A DNA stretch of 47,375 nucleotides from assembly GCF_001646865.1 (NCBI RefSeq), contig NZ_LRRB01000269.1, positions 1-47,375 on the forward strand, read 5' to 3'. Both the position numbers and the translations under genes were made by a program. The notes below the pieces were generated by a model. It ran no database searches and was not told the origin of the DNA. It saw only the letters and a program-made list of their open reading frames with translations. Shown piece after piece: positions 7,892-16,854 of the stretch. This DNA is from Aldersonia kunmingensis. GTDB lineage: Bacteria; Actinomycetota; Actinomycetes; Mycobacteriales; Mycobacteriaceae. Numbering within the stretch: the first letter of the stretch is position 1; every line of letters begins with the position of its first letter.

Positions 7892-8713
7892 ATGACCACG
7901 ATTACGACCGAGCACCTCACCGAACGCGACGATCAAGGCTTCGACCGAGTGCTCAACATCATCCCGTCGAAGGGCACCGAGACCGACTGGCAGTTCACCA
8001 CTGCCCTGGCCGCCGGCGAAATCGCTCGGGCCGCCGCGTTGCCGTCGGCGCACGATCTGCGCGAGCCGTGGTGGACCATCGGCGACCAGGAAGACACCGG
8101 GTCCTGCGTCGGCTGGGCCACCGGGGACGGGGTGATGCGCTACACCCTGGTGAAGGCCGCCCGCATCGGTTCGAACGAGCGCATCTCGCCAAGGTTCATC
8201 TGGATGAGTTCCAAGGAGACCGACGAGTTCAGCTCGTTCCCCGGCACATTCATCGAGAGCGGCGGCACCTCACTGAAGGCGGCGATGGAGGTCTGCCGCA
8301 AGTACGGGGTGGTCACCGAGGAACTACTGCCCTTCCACATCGCGACCAAGATGTACACCGGCGACGAGCAGGCATTCTGGGCCGCGGCGGCGCAGCGCCG
8401 GATCCGCTACTACAACCTCGACAAGAGCCTGGACCGCTGGAAGGAATGGCTGGTCAAGACCGGGCCGATTCTCGTCGCACTGCAGGTCGACTCGGAGTGG
8501 ATGGGTGCGACAGCCAACGGCGGCATCGTGGACGCCTACCGCGGCGATCCACGCGGCGGCCACGCCGTCACGGTGGTCGGTTACCGCGCAGACGGCAGGT
8601 TCATCGTCCGCAACAGCTGGGGCACGGACTGGGGTGACAAGGGCTTCGCCTACGTCTCACCGCAGTACATTGCGGACGCGTTCTTCTCCGAGTCCTACGG
8701 TGTCCAGCTTTAG
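7892..8713 (+). CDS. Papain-family (C1A) cysteine peptidase, apparently cytoplasmic
   Basis: 273 residues from ATG 7892 with GAGGAG upstream. The catalytic set of the papain clan is intact: Q66 of the oxyanion hole and C72 in DQEDTGSCVGWA, H224 in GGHAVTVVGY, and N241 in VRNSWGTDWGDKGFAYVS. The first 40 residues are polar and contain no signal peptide or lipobox, and no inhibitory propeptide of eukaryotic length is present, so the enzyme probably acts in the cytoplasm. Such C1 peptidases occur sporadically in actinobacteria and their targets are not known. A small three-helix-bundle gene ends four bases beyond its stop on the other strand. Confidence 0.88.
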   Translation: MTTITTEHLTERDDQGFDRVLNIIPSKGTETDWQFTTALAAGEIARAAALPSAHDLREPWWTIGDQEDTGSCVGWATGDGVMRYTLVKAARIGSNERISPRFIWMSSKETDEFSSFPGTFIESGGTSLKAAMEVCRKYGVVTEELLPFHIATKMYTGDEQAFWAAAAQRRIRYYNLDKSLDRWKEWLVKTGPILVALQVDSEWMGATANGGIVDAYRGDPRGGHAVTVVGYRADGRFIVRNSWGTDWGDKGFAYVSPQYIADAFFSESYGVQL

Positions 8714-8717
8714 CGGA

Positions 8718-8969
8718 CTACCGCGATCCGGGCTCTCCGGCCAACCGAACGCGCTCGGCGAGCTCTTCGTCGGCGTCCTTCTCGACGAGCATCGGGATGT
8801 ACACGCGCACGGACGACGTGGCGTACTGCGCATAGGCCGCGGCGACAACCTCAGCCACGACGGTCGTCGACAGCTGCGGGTACCGGCCGGTGAGCCGCTC
8901 AGCAACGACCGCCATCGTTCGTTCCTCATCGAATGAAAGCTCCACAAGCGAAGTATCCCAGCCGTTCAT
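8718..8969 (-). CDS. Small three-helix-bundle dimerization-domain protein
   Basis: 83 residues from ATG 8969. The pattern FDEERTMAVVAERLTGRYPQLSTTVVAEVVAAAYAQYATSSVRVYIPMLVEKDADEELAER predicts three amphipathic helices and resembles the small actinobacterial proteins called three-helix bundle dimerization domain proteins. Members are often found near regulators or stress genes; a molecular function is not established. A shorter start within the first 19 residues cannot be excluded. It converges with the C1 peptidase, with only four bases between the stop codons. Confidence 0.65.
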   Translation of the reverse strand: MNGWDTSLVELSFDEERTMAVVAERLTGRYPQLSTTVVAEVVAAAYAQYATSSVRVYIPMLVEKDADEELAERVRLAGEPGSR

Positions 8970-9242
8970 CCGACGTTAAACAACAGCGATTCACTTCCCG
9001 GCATCACCCGCCCGGGAGCTCGAGGTTTCGGAGAGATGTCCGAATCGTCAACCAGACCGAGAGAATACCGTCAAGTAACGTTTAACTTCTCGCAACCATT
9101 TCGATGCCAATTCGTCATCACCCCAGCGCACTCTTGCTCCGGTTGAACGAAATCCCGCCACCCGGAACGTCCCGGTTGGTCGAAACACGTTCTGCTCCAA
9201 CACCTCCCGCTAGAGCAAGACACAGAAGGGTCGAACACGAAC

Positions 9243-10016
9243 ATGAGGACGAGGAACTACGTCGCCGCTGCGGCGTTGGCTGCCACCGCGGTTGCTTCCG
9301 CTGCAGGCACCGCGACTGCGGCCCCTGCGCCCACTGCCGATCCCGCACAGCCCGTTGTGACCAACGCCACCGATTTCCTCGGTGCCGTCGCACATCAGGT
9401 GCTGGACCCCGCGGCCGCTTCTGCACAGCCTGTTGCCCTGGTGCTCCCGACCGGGACCGTCACCGTTGGTGGCGGCCAGATCGGTATGACCGGCCCGAGC
9501 GGCACCATGTCGGTCGGCGCCCCGCTCGCGCCGGTGTCGGCCGCGCTGGCCCCAGTTGCTCCGGCCCTGCTCGGCACCGTTGATTCGGCGCTGCCGGCCC
9601 CGGCCGCAGCCCCTGCTGCCGCCACCCCGGTCGCGGCGGCCGCCACCGTCCCCGGCGTGCACCAGGTTGCCGACGCACGTTTCAAGACGTGGCAAGAGCG
9701 CGAGCAGTGGGAATTCAACCGCCTGAAGGACGGCGTCTCGATGACCGGCACGATCGCTTCGGCGACCGGCGCGGCCATCGGTGGCGTCACCGGTTGTGCC
9801 GTTGGTGCAGCGGCAGCAGTCCCGATCACGGGTCCGCTCGCCGCCCTGGGCTCTCCGATTATCGGGTGCGCGGCGGGTGCCGCGGCGCTCGGCGCCCTTG
9901 GCGCCGCCGGTGTCGGCCTGCTGATCACTCTGCCGGTTGCCGCTGGCCTCGGTATCAACTACCTGGTGCAGACCCAGGCAGTGCCGTTCGTACCGCCGCC
10001 GGCCGCCGCGAAGTAG
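9243..10016 (+). CDS. Secreted Ala/Pro-rich protein with C-terminal glycine-zipper region
   Basis: 257 residues from ATG 9243. Residues 1-27 form a Sec signal peptide (MRTRN, a hydrophobic Ala-rich core, then TATAAPAP with AxA cleavage after residue 26 or 27). The middle is Ala/Pro/Val-rich low complexity to about residue 140. After a charged helix (KTWQEREQWEFNRLKDG) comes a Gly/Ala-rich region with alternating small residues (TGAAIGGVTGCAVGAA, IIGCAAGAAALGALGAAG), a glycine-zipper-like pair of membrane-active helices. Similar proteins are common in Nocardia and Rhodococcus envelopes; function is unknown. A paralogous layout occurs at 37363-38178. A very strong hairpin terminator follows. 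Confidence 0.7.
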   Translation: MRTRNYVAAAALAATAVASAAGTATAAPAPTADPAQPVVTNATDFLGAVAHQVLDPAAASAQPVALVLPTGTVTVGGGQIGMTGPSGTMSVGAPLAPVSAALAPVAPALLGTVDSALPAPAAAPAAATPVAAAATVPGVHQVADARFKTWQEREQWEFNRLKDGVSMTGTIASATGAAIGGVTGCAVGAAAAVPITGPLAALGSPIIGCAAGAAALGALGAAGVGLLITLPVAAGLGINYLVQTQAVPFVPPPAAAK

Positions 10017-10040
10017 TAACGAAACACCCAGCAACACAAG

Positions 10041-10078
10041 AACATCCCGGCGGGCTCGCGAGAGCCCGCCGGGATGTT
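10041..10078 (+). terminator. Perfect 17-bp stem terminator
   Basis: A 17-bp perfectly paired stem (10041-10057 with 10062-10078), loop GCGA, lies 25 bases after the stop of the secreted protein. The second arm ends in TGTT and is followed by TCGTT, so the U-tract is short. It can serve both this gene and the convergent dehydratase gene ending at 10129. Confidence 0.85.
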
Positions 10079-10128
10079 TCGTTCAACCGGCGATCGCCCG
10101 GACCGGTTCGGTCGCCGGAGCCGAACGC

Positions 10129-11169
10129 CTACCCCAGCCGTACGGTGGCGACCGCACGGCCGAAGATTTTGCGTCCCGCCGACATTGCGGTCAGCGCAAT
10201 GACCGCGGTGCGGTTCTCCTCGTCGATCGAGCGAACCTTGCCGGTCAACTCGATGGCTGCCCGGGATTCAGCCGGGACGAACACCGGACTGCTGAAGCGA
10301 ACCGAGAGTTCGCCGACGGCGCCCGGATCACCGAGCCAATCCCCGACATAGCTCGCGGCGATCCCCATGCTCAACATTCCGTGCGCCACCACGCTGTCGA
10401 GCCCGACCATCGACGCGACCCGATCGCTCCAATGGATCGGATTCGGATCGCCGGATACGCCCGAGTACGCAACAAGGTCGCCACGCGTCAGCTCGAACGA
10501 GCGAGCCGGGAGCGGATCCCCGACCGACACGCTCTCGAACCGGCGATCCGGCGAAATCACCATGGGCGCAGCAGGTGCCGGACCGGAATAGTCACGTATC
10601 GGCGCAAATTCGCAGCGGAACCCGCTACTGATTCCCGTCCCCGAAACACCGGCGACCGCACGCACCAGGTCCTCGTCGATCTCGCCGCCACTGCGGGCCA
10701 CCACCGTCGTCCAATTGGACTGAACCGCGCCGCCGTCACCGTCGGTGAGGTCGACTGCGAAGACGAAGGTGTCCTGACCGTGCACCTGTCGGAACGACTC
10801 GAGCCAGACGACGCAGCCCAACCGATCCCCGGCGACAATCGCCCGATGCGACACGATTCGCTGCTCGGTGTGCAGCACTTGGCTGAGGTCGTATCGCGGG
10901 AGGAATTCCTCGAAGATCCGCTTCTGGATGATCGCGCCGAGAATGGCCGTGGTCGTCAGCGGGGCAACGAGTCCCGCGTGTCCCATTGCCCGCGCCTCGT
11001 GTTCGACGTGATGCGCCGGGTCGCCGGCCTTGACCGCCTCCGCGAACTCGCGGATCTTCTCCCGCCCAACCTCGTAATAGTCGACGATGCGATATCGACG
11101 GCCAACCATCGCCGCCGCATCGATGGCGGCAAGATCCTTGCCGGGCGCGTCGAGCACCTCGGACGTCAC
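10129..11169 (-). CDS. Fused HadA/HadB-like (3R)-hydroxyacyl-ACP dehydratase (double hotdog)
   Basis: 346 residues from GTG 11169, which has AGGAG about eight bases upstream inside the end of the preceding gene. The N-terminal half (FAEAVKAGDPAHHVEHEARA, GLVAPLTTTAIL) is a FAS1-like/HadA hotdog domain without the hydratase dyad; the C-terminal half carries the MaoC motif YSGVSGDPNPIHWSD with D241 and H246 and VVAHGMLSMG. This matches proteins that join the HadA and HadB subunits of the FAS-II dehydratase in one chain. It should dehydrate 3-hydroxyacyl thioesters during long-chain or mycolic acid synthesis. It begins two bases after the stop of the cyclopropane synthase gene, so the two are co-translated. 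Confidence 0.85.
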   Translation of the reverse strand: MTSEVLDAPGKDLAAIDAAAMVGRRYRIVDYYEVGREKIREFAEAVKAGDPAHHVEHEARAMGHAGLVAPLTTTAILGAIIQKRIFEEFLPRYDLSQVLHTEQRIVSHRAIVAGDRLGCVVWLESFRQVHGQDTFVFAVDLTDGDGGAVQSNWTTVVARSGGEIDEDLVRAVAGVSGTGISSGFRCEFAPIRDYSGPAPAAPMVISPDRRFESVSVGDPLPARSFELTRGDLVAYSGVSGDPNPIHWSDRVASMVGLDSVVAHGMLSMGIAASYVGDWLGDPGAVGELSVRFSSPVFVPAESRAAIELTGKVRSIDEENRTAVIALTAMSAGRKIFGRAVATVRLG

Positions 11170-11171
11170 GA

Positions 11172-12068
<897 letters not shown>

Positions 12069-12155
12069 TTACACGACGCTGTCCGCCACGGTAACCAGAC
12101 CCGGAGCAAACTTCCGGCGATTCGGCTTGCCACCCCAAAGCAACGGAAGAAAAAA

Positions 12156-13721
12156 CTAGGCGTTTGTACCATTCTTCGGAAGGTCATGTCGGCGCACCCG
12201 ACCCGGTGCAAGGAACACCAGAGCAGCCGCTATCGCGAGAGTGACCAGCATCAGTATTACGCTTGCCCGTTCCGCGCCGTACAGAAACGCACTATCGGCA
12301 AAAGCCGCGAGCGAATTCCCGGCCGGGCCTGCTGCGTCCGCAACCTCGAGTGCTGCCGCAAGCGAATCCGACACAGGGCCGCGGGCCTCGGCCGGTAGTT
12401 GCGGCAGCGCTGGTGCGATCTTGTCGGCATATCCCGCGGCGAGCACACTACCGGTGATGGCAATACCGATGGCTGCACCGAATTCCCTGGTCACGTCGTT
12501 CACGGCGGCTGCGACGCCGTGTTTCTCGGCAGGCGTGGCGCCCATAATCGCCGTGGTCGCCGGGGACGCGGACAGGCCCGCCCCGATGCCAAGCACGAGC
12601 AACCCCCACACCAGATCGCCGTAGTCGGATTCCACGGTCGTGCGGCTGATCAGCCATAGCCCAATCCCCAGCGCAGCCATCCCGCTCGCGCACATCGCAC
12701 GCAGGCCGATCTTGTCCGACAGCCACGGGGCGACAACCCCGATCAACACGATTGGTCCGACGATCGGACCGAGGGCGACAGCCGATAGGAGCGGGCCGTA
12801 GCTCAGAATGAGTTGCAGGTACTGGACCAACACGAAAAAGATCGCGTACATCGCGGCGTTCTGGCCCGTGAGTGTCAGTGCCGCGGCAGAGAAGCCCCGA
12901 TCCCGAAAGAGCTCCAACGGCAGCAGCGGGTGCTCGACGCGCAACTCGATCGCGATGAACACCGCGGTCGCGACAATCCCGATAACCAATCCGCCGTACA
13001 CAATTGGCGAGGACCAGCCGTGTGTGGGTCCCTCGGTAAGCGCTATCACGAGCGATCCGACCGCAATCGTGACGGCGAAGCCACCGGCGACGTCGATCCG
13101 GTGCGGGGATTCGTCGCGTGACTCCGGGAGCGCGAATGCGAGCGCCGTCAGGACCAACGAGCCAACGGCGAATGAGACGAACAGAGACTGCCACGACCAC
13201 CAACTCAGCAGCAGTCCCGAGCCGACCATTCCGATCGCCGCACCCGAGCCGGCCACACCCGCCCAGAGGCCGACCGCACGGCCGTGCTGCTGCTCGGGCA
13301 GCGTCGACGTGATCAGCGAGAGCGTCGACGGCATAACGAACGCCGCGCCGACGCCGGCGATAACGCGGGACACGACGAGCCACAACGGCTGATCCACTAG
13401 CAGCGGAATGACCGACGCCGCGGCGAAGATCGCGAGTCCGGCGATCAGTGTCTGTCGCCGGCCGAACCGGTCCCCGATCGCACCCGCGGGCAGCACCAGG
13501 CAGGCCAGCGCCACGGTGTAGCCGTCGACGATCCAGGTCAGTTGCGCCTGCGTCGCTCCGGTCTCGCGCGCCATCTCCGGCAATGCGCTGTAGAACGCCA
13601 CCATCGAGGCGATGACCAGCGCTAGAGCGAAGCAGACGACTGCCACGGTCCACCATTGCCGCATCGACGCGCGATTCGAGTCTGCGCGGGTTTCCGCGGT
13701 AATCGTTTCTATGACAGTCAC
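12156..13721 (-). CDS. MFS drug/lipid exporter, 14-helix DHA2 (EmrB/QacA) type
   Basis: 521 residues if the start is GTG 13721, with GGGAGAG just upstream; a longer frame to 13928 would run over the divergent TetR gene and is rejected. Motif A appears as GAIGDRFGRRQTL, motif C as AGVAGSGAAIGMVGSGLLL, and about 14 hydrophobic helices are present, with the loop LRVEHPLLPLELFRDRGFS typical of DHA2 antiporters. The protein would export drugs or amphipathic molecules with proton exchange. It diverges from a TetR gene across 128 bases with two inverted repeats, the usual repressor-pump layout. The cyclopropane synthase gene follows after 117 bases. Confidence 0.9.
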   Translation of the reverse strand: MTVIETITAETRADSNRASMRQWWTVAVVCFALALVIASMVAFYSALPEMARETGATQAQLTWIVDGYTVALACLVLPAGAIGDRFGRRQTLIAGLAIFAAASVIPLLVDQPLWLVVSRVIAGVGAAFVMPSTLSLITSTLPEQQHGRAVGLWAGVAGSGAAIGMVGSGLLLSWWSWQSLFVSFAVGSLVLTALAFALPESRDESPHRIDVAGGFAVTIAVGSLVIALTEGPTHGWSSPIVYGGLVIGIVATAVFIAIELRVEHPLLPLELFRDRGFSAAALTLTGQNAAMYAIFFVLVQYLQLILSYGPLLSAVALGPIVGPIVLIGVVAPWLSDKIGLRAMCASGMAALGIGLWLISRTTVESDYGDLVWGLLVLGIGAGLSASPATTAIMGATPAEKHGVAAAVNDVTREFGAAIGIAITGSVLAAGYADKIAPALPQLPAEARGPVSDSLAAALEVADAAGPAGNSLAAFADSAFLYGAERASVILMLVTLAIAAALVFLAPGRVRRHDLPKNGTNA

Positions 13722-13751
13722 TAACTCTCCCAAACAAATGTGTACCGGTGG

Positions 13752-13773
13752 TATCGCTTCGCTACTAGCGATA
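13752..13773. promoter_or_regulatory. Inverted repeat in MFS/TetR promoter region
   Basis: TATCGCT (13752-13758) and AGCGATA (13767-13773) form perfect 7-bp arms around an 8-bp spacer, 30 bases upstream of the MFS start. It is a candidate operator for the divergent TetR protein. Confidence 0.4.
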
Positions 13774-13818
13774 TCACTCGAGCCCGCGACCGCGATAGAC
13801 TCCGCGCGTCCGCCCGAC

Positions 13819-13832
13819 TGTTGTATGCAACA
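13819..13832. promoter_or_regulatory. Second inverted repeat close to the TetR start
   Basis: TGTTG-TATG-CAACA lies at 13819-13832, 17 bases before the TetR start codon; twelve of fourteen positions are symmetric. Such placement suits autorepression by the TetR protein. Low specificity because the arms are short. Confidence 0.35.
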
Positions 13833-13849
13833 CATCTCCAAGGCAGGCA

Positions 13850-14473
13850 ATGAGCGATAACTCGAAGACGACAACCAAGACCGAGGAGCCGGTGAGCGTC
13901 GACCCCCGGCGGCAACGCTCCCGGGCACGACTGCTCGATGCGACCACGGAGCTGCTGCTCAGTGGCGGTATCGACGCGGTGACCATCGACGCAGTCACCC
14001 GGGTGTCCGGGGTCGCGCGCACCACGCTCTATCGGCACTTCCCCAGCAGTACCGAACTGCTCGCCGCGGCCTTCGAGCGCCTGATTCCGCCGGTGTCCCC
14101 GCCGCCCGATATCGGGTCGCTGCGAGACCGCCTCGTCGCGCTACTCACCCGCCAGGCCGCACTCATCGACGATGTACCGGTCATGACGACGATCGCGTGG
14201 CTTGCGCTCGGCGCGACCGATCCACGCCAGATCGAGGCGATCGCCGCGCTGCGAAACCGGATCATCCAGCAGTACCGTGCGCCACTCGATCAGTTGCTCG
14301 GCGATCCGGCGAACCGGGCCGAGCTCGGTGACTTCGATGATGCCCTCGCCGTCAACCAGTTGATCGGGCCGATCGTCTTCCCGCGCATCGCCGGGCTGCC
14401 ATCGCTGGACGCCCCGGCCTACGCACAGATCGTGGACGACTTCCTCGCCGCCAGGCGCAGTTCTCGCCCGTGA
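13850..14473 (+). CDS. TetR/AcrR-family repressor of the divergent exporter
   Basis: 207 residues from ATG 13850. The N-terminal helix-turn-helix is clear: RSRARLLDATTELLLSGGIDAVTIDAVTRVSGVARTTLYRHFPSSTELLAAAFERL (about 23-78). The C-terminal ligand domain is helical and ends with DAPAYAQIVDDFLAARR, of the TetR_C_11-like kind. Its gene diverges from a DHA2 exporter, so it most likely represses that pump and itself until an amphipathic ligand binds. A perfect 15-bp stem follows its stop by four bases. The ligand is unknown. Confidence 0.88.
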   Translation: MSDNSKTTTKTEEPVSVDPRRQRSRARLLDATTELLLSGGIDAVTIDAVTRVSGVARTTLYRHFPSSTELLAAAFERLIPPVSPPPDIGSLRDRLVALLTRQAALIDDVPVMTTIAWLALGATDPRQIEAIAALRNRIIQQYRAPLDQLLGDPANRAELGDFDDALAVNQLIGPIVFPRIAGLPSLDAPAYAQIVDDFLAARRSSRP

Positions 14474-14477
14474 ACCG

Positions 14478-14519
14478 TTCCTGCTCGGTCATCGTGATCA
14501 CACCATGACCGAGCAGGAA
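14478..14519 (+). terminator. Perfect 15-bp stem downstream of TetR
   Basis: Arms 14478-14492 and 14505-14519 pair perfectly over 15 bases around a 12-base loop which itself contains GTGATCAC. It begins four bases after the TetR stop. There is no U-tract, so it is a hairpin terminator of the GC-rich actinobacterial kind. Confidence 0.7.
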
Positions 14520-14604
14520 TACTGCTCGCCCGTTCAGCCCGGCGGTGTTTGGTCGACATCGATCGCGCGCGGGCTCATTCGCGAGTGCGCGACATATTCG
14601 ACGG

Positions 14605-14740
14605 ATTGCACCGACGCCGGCTTCATCGACTTATTGCCGCCCGCGGCGCCGGCGCGGCCCACCCTCGCTCAACGTGCGATGCAGAGCAAGACAGTGGCCG
14701 CATGTTACGAGCGCCTGTGGCGGCCGGCGGGATCACCCAG
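14605..14740 (+). pseudogene. Probable remnant of a class I SAM methyltransferase N-terminus
   Basis: In the frame of 14505 the translation reads AGFIDLL, then ARPTLAQRAMQSKTVAACYERLWRPAG. This resembles the N-terminal helix segment that precedes the SAM-binding domain in a group of actinobacterial methyltransferases (pattern T-L-A-Q-R-x-M-x-S, then Y-E-R-x-W-R-P). After residue GSP the family character stops, no GxGxG motif follows, and the frame runs into the antisense of the response regulator. The only upstream ATG (14505) lies inside the TetR terminator hairpin. It covers most of the 318-base gap 14474-14791; the rest of the gap shows nothing else. Confidence 0.4.
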
Positions 14741-14791
14741 TTCGTCGGTGCACGCCGCGCGGCGTGAGCGCCCTGATCGATCGGCCCGCGC

Positions 14792-15232
14792 TCAGAACTG
14801 CGGGAGCCGGACCACCTGCACGAAGAACTCGTCGATCTGACGTACCGCGCTCATGAACTGATCCAGATCGACCGGCTTCGTGACGTAGGCGTTGGCATGC
14901 AACTTGTAACTGCGCAGGATGTCCTCCTCCGCCGAGGAGGTGGTGAGCACGACCACGGGGATATGGCACAGGTCGGCGTCGGACTTGATCGTCTCGAGCA
15001 ACTGCCGCCCGTCGTATTTCGGCAAGTTCAGGTCGAGCAGGATCAGGTCGGGGCGGGGCGCGTCAGCGAAAGCGCCGCGCTTGTACAGAAAGTCGAGACC
15101 TTCTTCACCGTCATGGGCAACGTGGAGACAGTTTTTGATCTTGTTGTGTTCGAAGGCTTCTCGCGTGATCAGCTCGTCTCCCGGATCGTCCTCCACGAGC
15201 AGGACGTCGATTGCTCGACTGGTCGGAGTCAT
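14792..15232 (-). CDS. Stand-alone response regulator receiver (Rcp1-like)
   Basis: 146 residues from ATG 15232, which overlaps the TGA of the histidine kinase (ATGA). A single CheY-like receiver domain: acidic pair VEDDPGD, phosphoacceptor D67 in LILLDLNLP, conserved VVVLTTSSAEEDI and K in YVTKPVDLDQF. The extended loops and C-terminus resemble Rcp1-type partners of phytochrome-like kinases. No output domain exists, so the signal is passed by protein contact or phosphotransfer, perhaps to other members of the operon. It is the last gene of the three-gene signalling operon. Confidence 0.9.
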   Translation of the reverse strand: MTPTSRAIDVLLVEDDPGDELITREAFEHNKIKNCLHVAHDGEEGLDFLYKRGAFADAPRPDLILLDLNLPKYDGRQLLETIKSDADLCHIPVVVLTTSSAEEDILRSYKLHANAYVTKPVDLDQFMSAVRQIDEFFVQVVRLPQF

Positions 15233-16854
15233 ACGTGTGTTCCTTCCACAACAGACGCGGAGTGGTTCTCCACCGCCACCGGCAGCGTGAAATGGAACCG
15301 AGTTCCTTCGGTGAAGGAACTGTCGATCCAGATCGTGCCGCCGTGATATTCGACAATCTTCTTGCACAGCGCCAACCCGATACCGGTGCCGGTATAGACG
15401 TCGCGGCCGTGCAATCGCTGGAAGATGACGAAGACTTTGTCGACGAACTCTTCGCCGATGCCGATGCCGTTGTCGGTGACACTGAACAGCCACTCGCCAT
15501 CGTTCTCGGGTCCAGGCTCGTATTCGACCACAATCCGGGGCGCCGTGTCGGGCTGGCGGAACTTGACCGCGTTCCCGATGAGGTTCTGCCACAGCATCAC
15601 GAACAGGGTCGGGTCACCGCTCACGTGCGGAAGCGGTCCCTCCGGAAGCACGATCTGTGCGCCGTTCTCCTCGATCGTAGTCGAGAGGTTGTCGAGCGCG
15701 GTGTTCACGGCCGAGTCGAGGTCGACGTCGCTGGTCGCGACATTGAGCCGTCCCACCCGTGAGAACGTCAGCAGGTCGTTGATGAGGACCTGCATCCGCT
15801 TCGCGCCATCCACCGCGAAGCCGATGTACTCATGTGCACGATCGTCGAGCTGGTCGCCGTAGCGCTTCTCCAGCAGCTGAGAGAACGAGGCCACCTTCCG
15901 CAGCGGTTCCTGTAGATCATGCGATGCGACGTAGGCGAACTGCTCGAGTTCGGCATTGCTTCGTCGCAGTTCGATCGCCTGCTCGTCGAGTGCGTCGGCC
16001 TGCTCGGCCAGGCGCTCCCGCGCCTGCCGGGCAGCATCGAGCTCGTCCACGATCCGCTGCCGCATGTTCTCCACGTCGGTGGCGATGGCACGAATGTCCT
16101 TGGGGCCCTGCGGGACGATTCGCTCGCCGAAGTTGCCCTGGGTGATGCGCCGACAGGCCGCCGCCAATGCTCCGAGCGGACGCGTGACGGCGGAGCGCAC
16201 CAGCACCGCGAGCAGGAGCATTGTGACGAAGAAGACCATCACCAAGGCGATGAGCACCATGTTGCGCCAGCCGCGGATTTGTTCGAGATCGTCGACCGCA
16301 TCCGATCGCGCCGTGCGCAGGTCCTCGTTCTGCTTGTCGAACAGTGTTCGCATCCGGTCGAATTCGGCCTTGCCCTGCAAGGCCGTCTGGCCGTCCACCA
16401 GCTCCGGCTCACCGGCCACAACGCTGGCGATCAGCGGTTCGGCATAGTTCGTCCGCCACAACTCGCTCGCCTGCTCGATCGCCTCCAGATCGGCGACCAA
16501 CTCGCGTCGATCCCCGACCAGCTCTCGAATGTTCTGTGCCGCTATGTTTTCGGACGCCTGTCCGGTGTAGAACGGCTCGAGGAACTGTGCGTCCGCCGCG
16601 ATCGCGTAGCCCCGCGCGGCGGTCTCCTGATCGCGCAGTGCCGCCTGCAGCGCGTAAGCGGCGACCCGGGCCGGCTGAATGTCGTCGATCAACTCGTCGG
16701 ACACATCGTCGGTGCGGTCGAGCAACACGCCGCCGACGATCGCACCGGCGAGCACCACCACACTCATGATCGAGAGCACGAGCAAAAGCCAGCCCTGGAC
16801 CGTCAGTGGCGAGCCGCGCCGCCTAGTGGGCTCGGCGCCAAAGTCCGCGCTCAC
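15229..16854 (-). CDS. CHASE3 sensor histidine kinase
   Basis: About 541 residues from GTG 16854, which overlaps the TGA of the upstream phosphatase gene; a GTG one codon earlier (16857) is equally possible. Layout: membrane helix about 21-44, periplasmic CHASE3-type helical sensor about 46-195 (QAALRDQETAARGYAIAADAQFLEPF), second helix 199-220, HAMP, coiled coil, HisKA with the phosphoacceptor His in YVASHDLQEPLRKV (about 312), and HATPase with QNLIGNAVKF, DNGIGIGEEF and GTGIGLALCKKIVEYHGG. A bacteriophytochrome-like kinase core without photosensor. It should phosphorylate one or both receivers encoded in the same operon. Confidence 0.92.
   Translation of the reverse strand: MSADFGAEPTRRRGSPLTVQGWLLLVLSIMSVVVLAGAIVGGVLLDRTDDVSDELIDDIQPARVAAYALQAALRDQETAARGYAIAADAQFLEPFYTGQASENIAAQNIRELVGDRRELVADLEAIEQASELWRTNYAEPLIASVVAGEPELVDGQTALQGKAEFDRMRTLFDKQNEDLRTARSDAVDDLEQIRGWRNMVLIALVMVFFVTMLLLAVLVRSAVTRPLGALAAACRRITQGNFGERIVPQGPKDIRAIATDVENMRQRIVDELDAARQARERLAEQADALDEQAIELRRSNAELEQFAYVASHDLQEPLRKVASFSQLLEKRYGDQLDDRAHEYIGFAVDGAKRMQVLINDLLTFSRVGRLNVATSDVDLDSAVNTALDNLSTTIEENGAQIVLPEGPLPHVSGDPTLFVMLWQNLIGNAVKFRQPDTAPRIVVEYEPGPENDGEWLFSVTDNGIGIGEEFVDKVFVIFQRLHGRDVYTGTGIGLALCKKIVEYHGGTIWIDSSFTEGTRFHFTLPVAVENHSASVVEGTHV

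Noticed and set aside
7655-8053. Minus-strand open frame in the sigma/peptidase promoter region
   Set aside because: Half of it is antisense to the papain-type peptidase, with no family character or ribosome-binding site.
14505-14840. Plus-strand open frame of 111 codons
   Set aside because: Its ATG lies within the arm of the TetR terminator and the end is antisense to the response regulator; only a short remnant of methyltransferase character is kept and is reported as a probable pseudogene.
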